A stretch of DNA of 42,214 bases from Rhizobium sp. (GTDB lineage Bacteria; Pseudomonadota; Alphaproteobacteria; Rhizobiales; Rhizobiaceae): the NCBI GenBank assembly GCA_028290545.1, contig JAQGJP010000054.1:1-42214 (forward strand). The letters run 5' to 3'. The position numbers were made by a program, and so were the translations under genes. The notes beneath the pieces were generated by a model. That model ran no database searches. It had not been told where the DNA came from and saw only the letters and a program-made list of their open reading frames with translations. Of this stretch, positions 1-7,311 are shown in pieces. Position 1 is the first letter of the stretch, and every line of letters begins with the position of its first letter.

Positions 1-7
1 TGCCGGT

Positions 8-859
8 TTACCGGAGCACGAGTAGGCCCGAGAGAACAATTACAGCCGCCCCGATGATCGTGTACAGGTCGATTGTGGCCCCGAAAATGAAGTAGCTGAA
101 GAGGCTGCCCCAAAACAGCTGGCTATATTGAAATGGCGCCACGATCGACGGCTGCCCCGTGCGGAAAGCCCGCACGAGCAACATATTTCCTGCGTACATG
201 CAGACACCGCCAAGCATGAAGATTGCAACGGTTCGCCAAGACATCGAAACGAGGCTGTCGGACCACAATGCGGTCATCAGAGCCGAAACCGAGAGAATCA
301 CAAGCGGCGAGAACGCCAGCGCCAGGTCAGATTCGTCCAAGTGAGCGCGCTTCAGCATCAGAAGCGTAATCGCGAACAAAAACGCCGACCCGATTGCCGC
401 AAAATGTCCTAACTCCAGGGGGCTGCTGGTGGGCCTCAACACGATGACGACGCCAACAAAGCCGAGAATGACGCCAATCGTGGCGAGCCACGAGAGGCGT
501 TCTTTCAAAAAAAGAAACGCCAGGAGAGCTACGAAAATTGGCGCGAGGAAGGCGAGAACATACGCCTCGGTGAGCGGAATTTGCGAGAAGGCATAGAATA
601 TCAGTGCCGTCTCGGACGCTAGAATGACCGCTCGCGTGACCGTAAAAATCGGAAATCGCGGAACAAGCCTGGATGTCTTGCCAGTGACGATCGCCTGCAG
701 GACGATGAAAGCGGCCGCCAACCCTGTTGATATGAAGGTCACTTGTGCCAGGGGGACTCCGTCGCTCAACAGCTTGATAATGGTGTCGGAGCCAGTGAAA
801 ACTGCATAGGAAGCAAGGGCTATCGTCGCAGCCTTCGCATTGTGATTGACGGTCTGCAT
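8..859 (-). CDS. DMT-family (EamA) drug/metabolite transporter
   Basis: A 283-residue, very hydrophobic protein with about ten predicted membrane segments, arranged as two EamA half-repeats (roughly residues 10-145 and 155-283). This is the usual size and layout of inner-membrane DMT exporters. The second-half motif around GNMLLVRAFRTGQ and the nearby PFQYSQLFWG are typical of the RhaT/EamA group. The substrate cannot be told from sequence; family members export amino acids, nucleotides or drugs. The gene is complete, with its stop codon at the window edge. No good ribosome binding site precedes the ATG. It stands alone, divergent from the accessory segment that begins at about position 900. 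Confidence 0.85.
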   Translation of the reverse strand: MQTVNHNAKAATIALASYAVFTGSDTIIKLLSDGVPLAQVTFISTGLAAAFIVLQAIVTGKTSRLVPRFPIFTVTRAVILASETALIFYAFSQIPLTEAYVLAFLAPIFVALLAFLFLKERLSWLATIGVILGFVGVVIVLRPTSSPLELGHFAAIGSAFLFAITLLMLKRAHLDESDLALAFSPLVILSVSALMTALWSDSLVSMSWRTVAIFMLGGVCMYAGNMLLVRAFRTGQPSIVAPFQYSQLFWGSLFSYFIFGATIDLYTIIGAAVIVLSGLLVLR

Positions 860-1095
860 TGAGGCGTAGGATCCTGAGTCAGCGTTTCAGTCGGGGCGGG
901 TAATTGTGGAGATGGGTGGAGCGCGAACGCGCTGCCCGACAACCGGCATAGCAAGGCTCTCTTGATTTCACCACCAGATTCAAGTGGCCTGAAGATTAGT
1001 AAGGAGGATGAATTCCGAGATCCTTGAATTTTCGTGCTTGTTTCAGTTTCCGCCCAGTGCAAAGCTTCGTCGCCAATCGATTTGGGGGAACAGCA

Positions 1096-1467
1096 ATGTC
1101 GATCCATGACGAATTGCAGGCGGTGATGACCAAGATGGCAGCTGTCTATCAGGTTGGCGATGCAGCCGGCTGTGCAGCGCTGTTCACCGAGAATGCCGAG
1201 GTCCATTCACCTTACGCGCCGCCAGCGGTCGGCCGCCGGGCGATCGAGGAGCTGCACCGCGAATGGACGAAGGAGATCATCGGCGAAAAGAGCATCACGG
1301 TATTGCAGGCCGCAGGAACGAGCGATGCCGCTTGGTGCCTTGCAAAATACTCCGAAGGCACTGACGTCGGTAACGGCACCTCATTGAACGTTTTCGAGCG
1401 ACAGCCTGATGGCTCCTGGCTGATCCGCATGTGCAGTCTGAACAGCACGGACACCGCTACGACATAA
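1096..1467 (+). CDS. SnoaL-like / NTF2-fold protein
   Basis: A 123-residue protein. An N-terminal helix (IHDELQAVMTKMAAVYQVGD) is followed by AALFTENAEVHSP and ends with a strand containing FERQPDGSWLIRMC. This is the pattern of the SnoaL/DUF4440 alpha+beta barrel (NTF2-like) superfamily, whose members are small hydrolases, isomerases or ligand-binding proteins. No catalytic residue can be assigned. The ATG at 1096 is preferred over the in-frame start at 1024 because GGGGG lies about 8 nt upstream and the family motif begins right after it. It is the first gene of the accessory segment, and its function is unknown. Confidence 0.75.
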   Translation: MSIHDELQAVMTKMAAVYQVGDAAGCAALFTENAEVHSPYAPPAVGRRAIEELHREWTKEIIGEKSITVLQAAGTSDAAWCLAKYSEGTDVGNGTSLNVFERQPDGSWLIRMCSLNSTDTATT

Positions 1468-1675
1468 CGCAGAAGTGCTGCCAAGGGTCCTATCGGCCCG
1501 GCGACGTCGTGGACGGCCATGCCGAGGCGGTCAGAACGGGCGCGGTGAAGCCGCCGCACGAGCGGCGCGACGACAGGGCGTTGGTTTGTGACGTGAACAC
1601 CGGCGAATTATTTATCGGCAAGGTTGAAGGGTGATATACTGCACTCCTGGAATCGCAGAAAAGGAGCAGTTCAAA

Positions 1676-2143
1676 TTGACCGCCTATTTTGGGTGCGCCG
1701 ATAAGCAAGGCGCCTACATTCTTTCAGATACCGCAGCCTGCGCGGACGACGGAATATTGCACGCCTTGACATCTAAAGTCCGCTGCAACGCGGGTCAAAA
1801 TTTCGCTGTCGTCGGCGCTGGCGACCAGTGGCTATGTCTTAAGATCGCAGAGGTGCTTTGCTCGATAGCCGATGAAGTCGGAGACTCCGAGGTGGCTCCT
1901 AAAATGCTGCCAGACAAAGTGTCAGGATCAGGTACTCAGTTATTACGCCGACGATTTTTCATATTTTGGTGCCCAAGGCTGACGACCGGACGCGGACGTG
2001 GACGATCTCGATCTTCGTCGCGAGGGCTGACTACATCGGACTGGAATGATTGTTCTTCGGGATCTGGAGTGTCGTCGTCCGTTCCCGCTGCAAGCGTCTC
2101 TTCGTCGAATAACGCAGAATCAATAACGTCGATCTGCTGTTGA
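1676..2143 (+). pseudogene. Truncated proteasome/HslV-like Ntn-hydrolase (N-terminal part)
   Basis: From a TTG at 1676, with AGGAG about 11 nt upstream, the product reads M-T-A-Y-F-G. After Met removal the Thr would be residue 1. Counting from it, Asp falls at 17 (ILSDTA) and Lys at 33 (TSKV), followed by AVVGAGD near 44-49. These are the catalytic Thr1/Asp17/Lys33 and the glycine turn of proteasome beta subunits and HslV. After about 85 residues the family likeness stops. The rest (Arg/Ser-rich) is antisense to the gene at 1936-2283, so the C-terminal half of an Ntn domain, normally about 175-220 residues, is missing. Either a remnant or a short functional protein is possible. The in-frame GTG at 1631 is an alternative start. 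Confidence 0.4.
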
Positions 2144-2283
2144 AGTGATATCACTTCCGTGACTTTGCCCAGAAAATAGCCGCCGACGGGATCAAGGGCC
2201 TCAGAGATCACTTTCCGTCGAGCTTCAACCATCGCATTGCGAAGCGTGCGGAGGTTATCGATATGCATGTTCTCGTCTGCCAT
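1936..2283 (-). CDS. Hypothetical small protein, acidic middle and basic tail
   Basis: A 115-residue protein not recognised as a known family. Residues 1-60 are predicted helical (HIDNLRTLRNAMVEARRKV, then a QQQIDVIDSALF helix). A DDDTPDPEE acidic stretch follows, and the tail is rich in Arg and Pro. The ATG at 2283 is chosen over the one at 2319 because AAGGTG precedes it at normal spacing. Its 3' end overlaps the antisense tail of the Ntn-hydrolase fragment, and one of the two reading frames there is presumably not coding. Function unknown. Confidence 0.5.
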   Translation of the reverse strand: MADENMHIDNLRTLRNAMVEARRKVISEALDPVGGYFLGKVTEVISLQQQIDVIDSALFDEETLAAGTDDDTPDPEEQSFQSDVVSPRDEDRDRPRPRPVVSLGHQNMKNRRRNN

Positions 2284-2442
2284 TGGACACCTTACTACTG
2301 TGCGGTTGTGTTGAGACATTTCACGATCAAGATCCTACCGGCATAAGTCAAGACGCAAGCCGGCACCCATTGGCGAGGGTGAGCGTGGGAACTTGCTGGT
2401 GCCTCCGCTGTTTCCCCACAGTAAGGTAAAACGGAGACGGTC

Positions 2443-2664
2443 ATGGACAATCAGCCAGCAGACATCAACGACCTTGATGGCATCATTGATCAGAGAATTA
2501 CTTCCCTCGTTCGAGAACTGGAAGACGCCAACTGGCCAACTGAGGAAATCATTCTTGCGATGAACGATTTGATCAAGGTGCGATGGCTTGACCAGATCAA
2601 CGCGCTTCACGAAGCTTCAAATTCCATTCCGAAGAATTTCGTTTCAGATGGCAACGAGGGATAG
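2443..2664 (+). CDS. Hypothetical small acidic protein
   Basis: A 73-residue protein with an acidic, helical N-terminal half (DINDLDGIIDQRITSLVREL) and a second helix around EEIILAMNDLIKVRW. GGAG lies about 10 nt before the ATG, which supports it as a real gene. Small proteins of this look occur as orphans in rhizobial genomes. No domain is recognised and no function can be offered. It stands alone between two hypothetical genes, and about 215 nt of apparently noncoding DNA follow it. Confidence 0.55.
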   Translation: MDNQPADINDLDGIIDQRITSLVRELEDANWPTEEIILAMNDLIKVRWLDQINALHEASNSIPKNFVSDGNEG

Positions 2665-2706
2665 CGTGAGTTGGCTCATGCGCCCATGCGGGAGTTGAAG
2701 GTTCAT

Positions 2707-2718
2707 TGTCCCTTGGCG
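2707..2718 (+). repeat. 12-bp direct repeat, copy 1
   Basis: TGTCCCTTGGCG occurs here and again at 3920-3931. Both copies lie in noncoding DNA about 165-260 nt upstream of a hypothetical gene of the accessory segment. The sequence shows the identity; any role is unknown. Confidence 0.4.
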
Positions 2719-2881
2719 AGTGTAGCCGCCATTAAGCCACCACATGCAAGAGGAGGTGGATTGCCGACTCGAGTGCCGGTTGGTGGAACTCATTCCTGAG
2801 ATCGTCAATGATGAAGCTAGCAGCGGAAATAACTGCGCGCGCCCTGTGAATATCTGGGATAGCTGCGGGATGTGACTCGCA

Positions 2882-3154
2882 ATGGACGGGAAGTTGGCGT
2901 GTTCTGAATTCCGAACTAAACGGGAGGATGAGCACTTGTCGGAACTGGCTGATCTATTAAGGCAGAAGGCAGAAATCGACGCTAAGATTGAGAAGGTCAA
3001 GGCAGCGGAGGTAGACAGGATGAAGCTTCAATTTTGCGAAATGGCAACACAGCTTCGTGAACTCAGCGCCTTGCCGTCGTCACTTGTAACTTTGTTCACT
3101 GACAAGGCAGGCACCTTTAATGCCTACAGGGTTCTGAAAGTCAAAAAGGCGTAG
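2882..3154 (+). CDS. Hypothetical protein with a coiled-coil segment
   Basis: A 90-residue protein. Residues about 13-50 form a charged heptad-like helix (EDEHLSELADLLRQKAEIDA, then a Lys/Glu-rich stretch), which suggests a short coiled coil. The C-terminal part, ending YRVLKVKKA, looks globular and basic. No family is recognised. The gene lies 29 nt upstream of the HTH/SANT-like gene at 3184 on the same strand, so the two may be co-transcribed. The start is uncertain because no strong ribosome binding site is seen before the ATG at 2882. Confidence 0.5.
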   Translation: MDGKLACSEFRTKREDEHLSELADLLRQKAEIDAKIEKVKAAEVDRMKLQFCEMATQLRELSALPSSLVTLFTDKAGTFNAYRVLKVKKA

Positions 3155-3183
3155 TTGAAAGCCGCAAATTAGAGGTCGATCCG

Positions 3184-3777
3184 GTGGACTTGGCTTACTA
3201 TGCAAGAAACGCCGAAACGGCTCGGCGGGTTCGAGCGCGCATGCTCAAGACCGGCTTTACGCTGTTTGGGCAACGCATTTGGAATGAGCAGGAAGACTTT
3301 GCTTGCAAGCTATTTTTCCCTGACTATTTGGGCCTTCAGCAAATCCTCTATTCGCGCAGCTCAGCCGCGATCAAGGCTCATTGCAGGAAGCTTGGGCTTG
3401 TAAGGCCGCGTCATTCATGGACGCCACTTGAGAGACAAAAGCTACGGAAGCTTTATCCAACGGCCTCCAGAGAGGAAATCTGTCTGACGTTTCCTAATAT
3501 CGATTGGGAAAATATCCAGGCGATGGCGCGTTACTACGGATATCGACGTAAGAAAAAGCCTTACAAAATCACCGGGGTCGTGGCGCTCGATCAGACGCGG
3601 GTGCAGTGCTATAATGAAAACGTCAATATGAGAGAGTTGGATGAAGAATGCCGCACCAAGCGGTACTTTCAGACACGCGGATATCGCAGCAAATATCCTG
3701 ATTTCAAGGCGATCAATCGGGCCGTGAAGTGGTTTGGCGGTCAAATGGAAGTCCGTTGGGGATCAGAGTTCCAATAA
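3184..3777 (+). CDS. Putative DNA-binding protein with two HTH/SANT-like repeats
   Basis: A 197-residue basic protein with a GTG start at 3184 and AGAGGT upstream. Two related helical units are visible. One is around residues 45-78 (FPDYLGLQQIL, then SSAAIKAHCRKLGLVRPR). The other is around residues 80-122 (WTPLERQKLRKLYP, then ASREEICLTFPNIDWENIQ and YGYRRKK). The pattern of Trp, then L-x-x-LYP, EI, I-x-x-A and LGL-x-R resembles the Myb/SANT-like or GcrA-like helix-turn-helix units often seen in phage and mobile-element proteins. The C-terminal 70 residues are not recognised. DNA binding is inferred from the repeat pattern only. Confidence 0.55.
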   Translation: MDLAYYARNAETARRVRARMLKTGFTLFGQRIWNEQEDFACKLFFPDYLGLQQILYSRSSAAIKAHCRKLGLVRPRHSWTPLERQKLRKLYPTASREEICLTFPNIDWENIQAMARYYGYRRKKKPYKITGVVALDQTRVQCYNENVNMRELDEECRTKRYFQTRGYRSKYPDFKAINRAVKWFGGQMEVRWGSEFQ

Positions 3778-4176
3778 CGCAACCCCCGTTCTGCGATCAT
3801 CTCTTTGCCCTTGAGTGCACACGCAAGCGATCACCCCGGCTAAGGGTGTGCTTGTGTATTTGAGCAAATCAGATAACTATGTCCGTGGGTGTGGAAACCC
3901 GGACTAGCGATAGGTTGAATGTCCCTTGGCGGGGATTCACCAACCGAAAACTGTTCCATCTGGAACGGAATGGACGTGCTTGGCGGCACGGCTCCAACTG
4001 GCTGATTATGGCCGGGGGCGAGCGTGCTGTCCAGTGGGGAAACTCATAAAAGCGTTCGACCTGTCTCGCTGGCAGGTTTCCACCCCCCGGCTGCAGGTCT
4101 GTCACCTGCAACGGAACCTGATTCTGTGGAAGGAAGAAGGCTCCCCGGCTGTGGAAGGCCGGTTCAACCAGCGAGT
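3778..4176 (+). other. 400-nt noncoding leader with nested hairpins
   Basis: No convincing gene is seen in this stretch. It contains a perfect 7-bp hairpin, TGCAGGT/ACCTGCA, at 4092-4110 with a CTGTC loop. Just before it is a second dyad, ACCTG...CAGGT (about 4061-4079), nested inside a possible GGGGAAAC/GTTTCCACC pairing (about 4036-4087). The arrangement lies directly upstream of the Tat-protein gene on the same strand. It could be a structured leader or a small RNA. This is inference from dyad symmetry only. Confidence 0.35.
3920..3931 (+). repeat. 12-bp direct repeat, copy 2
   Basis: Second copy of TGTCCCTTGGCG (first at 2707-2718), in the leader upstream of the three-gene set that starts at 4177. 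The flanking bases differ between copies. Confidence 0.4.
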
Positions 4177-4512
4177 ATGACAATGAAAGACCAACATGAA
4201 TCGACCAGACGCGCTTTTCTGCGAAGCGCCTCAACCCTCGCATTGGGAGCTTACGTGCCTTCGGTGGCCGTGGGCTCAGAGCAAGTATCAAGGGAAACGC
4301 CGCAGGAACGATGCACCCGCCTCGCTCACGAATTGATGGCAGCTATCGGAAACCTGACAGCCTCACAGGCTATTGAAGACAGATTTCTTTCAGACGCGAT
4401 CAACGGCGACAATCTTCGCTCGTTTACAATCAACATTCCTAGCCACCACGCTCATACGTTTTCGACCTTCATACTTATAGGTATGAAGAGAAAGCAGGGA
4501 GTGCGGTCATGA
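4177..4512 (+). CDS. Small protein with twin-arginine (Tat) signal
   Basis: A 111-residue protein. Near the N-terminus STRRAFLRSA matches the Tat consensus S/T-R-R-x-F-L. It is followed by a moderately hydrophobic stretch (TLALGAYVPSVAVGS) and a likely cleavage site around residue 35. The mature part is about 75 residues and matches nothing I recognise. The start could be ATG 4177 or 4183; upstream signals are weak. Its stop overlaps the ATG of the next gene by ATGA at 4509, so translation is probably coupled. Together with the genes at 4509 and 5099 it forms a compact operon of unknown function. Confidence 0.55.
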   Translation: MTMKDQHESTRRAFLRSASTLALGAYVPSVAVGSEQVSRETPQERCTRLAHELMAAIGNLTASQAIEDRFLSDAINGDNLRSFTINIPSHHAHTFSTFILIGMKRKQGVRS

Positions 4513-5102
4513 CCCATTACCCAGCAATCGAGAGGCGCGACGGCACGCTGTTCTTTGCCGTGAATGAAACCGACCGTTTGGTTATCGCCATGTCGATCGA
4601 GCGCCTTATAGACGTTCTGGACGCCCTCGACGGCGACGAGAACCTTGAGCCAGATTTGGCCGGCTGGGATCATCGCGACGACCGCGAGGGTGCGGACGAC
4701 AGCGACATGCCGGGCATCGGTGAGGGCGACAACGCTGACTACGAACCCATGCTTGGAGCGCCTGAGAGCATCCCGCAGCATCACTGGTACAAAACCTCAG
4801 AGTACGATGAATGTGAGGTTGAGAACGAGCACGGAGGCAATATCCTCGACGACCCGCACGATGACGAAGGGGAGGCCGAACCATTCCTCGGATGGTCGAG
4901 CCCGGAGAGCCGCGACAACCGTAGGCCGGACGACTGGTCTGAAATCGATGACAGTGGCGACAGCTGGCGCTCGTCATTTGATGGAAGTGGCAAAGATATC
5001 GCCGTAAAGCAGCTTCGCGACATCCACCGGCAGATGGCCGCAGGTCCAGATATCGTAGGCGAGCCCGGCTCGATGTTCCTGCGAGTGGTGAGGGCGTCAT
5101 GA
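4509..5102 (+). CDS. Hypothetical acidic protein
   Basis: A 197-residue protein with a folded-looking N-terminus (IERLIDVLDALDGDENLEP). A long Asp/Glu/Gly-rich middle (about residues 50-150) is probably disordered, and a short helical C-terminal segment contains DIAVKQLRDIHRQM. Proteins carrying the RLIDVLDALDGD-type motif occur in rhizobial and phage-like accessory regions as I recall them, but none has a known function. The gene overlaps its neighbours on both sides by ATGA (4509 and 5099), which indicates one operon with translational coupling. Confidence 0.6.
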   Translation: MTHYPAIERRDGTLFFAVNETDRLVIAMSIERLIDVLDALDGDENLEPDLAGWDHRDDREGADDSDMPGIGEGDNADYEPMLGAPESIPQHHWYKTSEYDECEVENEHGGNILDDPHDDEGEAEPFLGWSSPESRDNRRPDDWSEIDDSGDSWRSSFDGSGKDIAVKQLRDIHRQMAAGPDIVGEPGSMFLRVVRAS

Positions 5103-5281
5103 AGAGCCACGCCAAGACGACCTTCGCATCTGCCATCAGCACCTGCGCCGAGAAAGAGCGGAGCATCCGCATCTTGTTGCGCGTGACGGCTGAACTGCTG
5201 ACCGAGATGCATGGGGAGCAATGGTGCGTCGATATCGACCACGCCAAGGGGTTTGTTCTGCTTCGGATCTCGCCGCAGTAA
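5099..5281 (+). CDS. Hypothetical 60-residue protein
   Basis: A 60-residue protein with a long helix (ERSIRILLRVTAELLTEMHG) and a C-terminal beta-like stretch (QWCVDIDHAKGFVLLRI). The MHG-x-x-W-x-V-x-I-x-H-x-x-x-F-V pattern resembles the C-termini of other small rhizobial proteins. I cannot name a family. The ATG overlaps the upstream stop as ATGA. A hairpin that could terminate the operon lies 24 nt after its stop codon. Confidence 0.5.
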   Translation: MKSHAKTTFASAISTCAEKERSIRILLRVTAELLTEMHGEQWCVDIDHAKGFVLLRISPQ

Positions 5282-5304
5282 ACTTCCCAATTCGCAGGGT
5301 TTAG

Positions 5305-5333
5305 GCCCGACTGCTACGGTGGTCGGGCATTTA
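5305..5333 (+). terminator. Probable intrinsic terminator of the 4177-5281 operon
   Basis: Perfect 7-bp stem GCCCGAC (5305-5311) / GTCGGGC (5322-5328) with a 10-nt loop, followed by ATTTA. The U-tract is short, so termination may be weak. Confidence 0.5.
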
Positions 5334-5443
5334 CATGTTCGAATTCAAAGCCTGCAGGCTCTCAAGGAAGGTGGATGCGCAGCGGGGTAAGACTCCAGTT
5401 GTTAAGTCTAAGTATTTGATTTTTAATCACAAATTTGAATTCA

Positions 5444-5530
5444 CTGGTGCGGACGACGGGAATCGAACCCGTATAGCCAAAGGCTGAGGGATTTTAAGTC
5501 CCTTGCGTCTACCAATTCCGCCACGTCCGC
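5444..5530 (-). tRNA. tRNA-Leu (anticodon UAA)
   Basis: Read on the minus strand, the gene starts GCGGACGTGGCGGAATTGG and ends with CGTCCGC-A-CCA, so CCA is encoded. The acceptor stem GCGGACG/CGTCCGC is perfect. The anticodon stem AGGGA/TCCCT encloses CTTAAAA, which gives anticodon TAA. The T-arm carries GGTTCGATTCC. A long variable arm (class II tRNA) fits leucine. The tRNA's 3' end faces the accessory segment at 900-5440, the classical side for integration of mobile DNA. No integrase and no second copy of the tRNA end were found in this window. Confidence 0.95.
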
Positions 5531-5573
5531 TTGTTGTTCTGCGGTAGCCCAGCGGATGGATTCGATCAAGCGC

Positions 5574-5609
5574 AAAAGAAAAGGCGGCCTGCCCGTGAGC
5601 ATGCCGCCT
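5574..5609 (-). terminator. Intrinsic terminator of wrbA
   Basis: On the minus strand, AGGCGGC pairs with GCCGCCT (plus positions 5603-5609 and 5582-5588) around a 14-nt loop and is followed by TTTTCTTTT. It starts 25 nt after the wrbA stop. Confidence 0.8.
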
Positions 5610-5633
5610 CGTTCGTCCGGAAAATCAGCGCCG

Positions 5634-6233
5634 TTACGCAGCCTGCTTGGCGGCAATCCTGGCAACATGGGCGCCCTGGTAGCGGGCCGCCTCGAGTTCG
5701 ATTTCGGAAGGCTGGCGCGAGCCGTCGCCGCCGGTGATCGTGGAGGCGCCGTATGGCGAACTGCCCTTGATCTCGTCGACGCCCGTCTGTCCCTGGAAAG
5801 CATAGGGAAGGCCGACGACGATCATGCCCTGGTGCATCAGCGTTGTTATGAAGCCGAGGATGGTCGATTCCTGGCCACCATGCTGCGTCGCGGACGAGGT
5901 GAAGGCCGAGCCCACCTTGCCAACCAGGGAACCCTTGGCCCAGAGACCGCCGGTCTGGTCCCAGAAATTGCGCATCTGCGACGCCATCGTGCCGAAGCGG
6001 GTGCCGGCGCCGACGATGATCGCATCATATTGATCGAGTTCGTTCGGGTCGGCGATCGGAGCGGCCTGGTCCATCTTGTAGTAGGAAGCCGTGGCAACGT
6101 CATCCGGAACGAGTTCCTTGACGCGTTTGACCACGACTTCGGCGCCGGCAGATTTTGCGCCTTCAGCGACCGCATAGGCCATCTTTTCGATATGGCCATA
6201 GGCCGAATAATACAGAACCAGAACTTTTGCCAT
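5634..6233 (-). CDS. wrbA: NAD(P)H:quinone oxidoreductase, WrbA type
   Basis: A 199-residue flavodoxin-fold protein, the normal WrbA length. The N-terminal FMN phosphate loop reads [13 protein letters not shown] (residues about 7-19). The FMN-contact segment [19 protein letters not shown] (about 76-94) and the later [10 protein letters not shown] (about 113-122) are WrbA signatures. WrbA reduces quinones by two electrons using NAD(P)H, in the cytosol as a tetramer, and protects against redox cycling. It is divergent from the CinA-like gene. A dyad (TGTTC...GAACA, 6333-6351) lies in the shared upstream region and could be an operator. Confidence 0.95.
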   Translation of the reverse strand: MAKVLVLYYSAYGHIEKMAYAVAEGAKSAGAEVVVKRVKELVPDDVATASYYKMDQAAPIADPNELDQYDAIIVGAGTRFGTMASQMRNFWDQTGGLWAKGSLVGKVGSAFTSSATQHGGQESTILGFITTLMHQGMIVVGLPYAFQGQTGVDEIKGSSPYGASTITGGDGSRQPSEIELEAARYQGAHVARIAAKQAA

Positions 6234-6332
6234 CGTGATGTCCCTTTGATGTTGCTTGGAGCGGATGCATTCGATGGAGAACTGTATATTCGAGGAACCG
6301 CCGCATGGCAGGATAGCAAATTGCGCCTGTAG

Positions 6333-6351
6333 TGTTCGCTAATTGTGAACA
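6333..6351. promoter_or_regulatory. Dyad in the wrbA / cinA-like intergenic region
   Basis: An imperfect 19-bp palindrome, TGTTCGC-TAATT-GTGAACA, lies about 100 nt upstream of both divergent starts. Six of seven arm positions are complementary. A transcription-factor site is a reasonable guess, but the factor is unknown. Confidence 0.35.
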
Positions 6352-6451
6352 GTGACGCTTTGTTGAATAGCGATTTGATGACAAATAGCCGGCCTTGACA
6401 GTTCCGATGACGCGGATCACCTTGCCCGGAAAATCGCAAAGGAAGCACGGA

Positions 6452-7228
6452 ATGGATAAAGTCAATACGGTCACCGCGGCGATGCTGGCGATCGGCGATG
6501 AACTTCTTTCGGGCCGGACGAAAGACAAGAATATCGGCTATCTCGCTGATATGTTGACCCTTTCGGGCATCGACCTCAAGGAAGTGCGGATCGTCGGCGA
6601 CGAGCAGGGGGATATCGTGACCGCGCTCAATGCGTTGAGACAGCGCTATGACTATGTCTTTACCTCCGGCGGTATCGGGCCGACCCATGACGATATCACC
6701 GCGGACGCCATTGGCGCGGCCTTTGATCTGCCCGTGGTGCATGAGGAGAAAGCCATGCAACTGCTCGGCGCCATGTATGCGCGGCGCGGCATCGAGTTCA
6801 ACGAGTCGCGGCAGCGCATGGCCCGCATGCCCCAGGGAAGCCGGCATGTCGACAATCCGGTTTCGACGGCGCCGGGCTTCAATATCGGTAATGTCTATGT
6901 GATGGCCGGCGTGCCGAACATCTTCCAGGCGATGCTCGATAATGTGCTGCCGGAACTGCGGACGGGTGCGAAGATGCTGTCGCGTACCGTCAAATGCCTG
7001 TTTGGGGAAGGGGATATCGGCGTGCCCCTGGGCGCGGTGCAAAAGGCTCACCCCGAGACGGTGATCGGCTCCTACCCGAAATTCGATGGCCAATCCTTTT
7101 CGACCGATCTTGTGATCCGGGCGCGGGATGAGGGCGTGCTCGATGCCGCGGAAGCGGCCGTTCGGGCGATGCTGGACCGCGTCGCCGAACAGAAGAACAA
7201 CGGCAGCGCAACAAGCGGCCAGAACTGA
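6452..7228 (+). CDS. CinA-type molybdopterin-binding (MoaB/Mog-fold) protein
   Basis: A 258-residue protein made of the COG1058 domain only. AIGDELLSGRTKDKN is near the N-terminus, and TSGGIGPTHDDITADAIG (about 68-85) is the MoCF/MoaB-fold loop, followed by VMAGVPNIFQ. Full CinA proteins (about 400 residues) add a C-terminal PncC deamidase domain that is absent here. The single-domain form is common in alphaproteobacteria. The domain is associated with NMN/ADP-ribose pyrophosphatase activity in some family members, but the exact reaction is not settled from this sequence. ATG 6452 is chosen because AGGAAG sits about 7 nt upstream and conservation begins there; an in-frame start at 6395 is less likely. 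Confidence 0.88.
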   Translation: MDKVNTVTAAMLAIGDELLSGRTKDKNIGYLADMLTLSGIDLKEVRIVGDEQGDIVTALNALRQRYDYVFTSGGIGPTHDDITADAIGAAFDLPVVHEEKAMQLLGAMYARRGIEFNESRQRMARMPQGSRHVDNPVSTAPGFNIGNVYVMAGVPNIFQAMLDNVLPELRTGAKMLSRTVKCLFGEGDIGVPLGAVQKAHPETVIGSYPKFDGQSFSTDLVIRARDEGVLDAAEAAVRAMLDRVAEQKNNGSATSGQN

Positions 7229-7311
7229 ACGCGATTGAACCAGGCAAGGTCCAGCGCGTTTATATCTATATTTTATAAATGAAATTTACGCCTGACCGAA
7301 TGGAGGTTACC

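Noticed and set aside
1431..1634. 67-codon frame between the SnoaL-like gene and the Ntn fragment
   Set aside because: It starts inside the previous gene in another frame, has no ribosome binding site and no recognisable feature.
5444..5530. Integration site with a duplicated tRNA-Leu 3' end bounding the orphan segment
   Set aside because: No second copy of the tRNA 3' sequence was seen around 860-1100 or elsewhere in the window, and there is no integrase.
6334..6350. SOS (LexA) box near the CinA-type gene
   Set aside because: The alphaproteobacterial SOS box is the direct repeat GTTC-N7-GTTC. This site is an inverted repeat, GTTC...GAAC.
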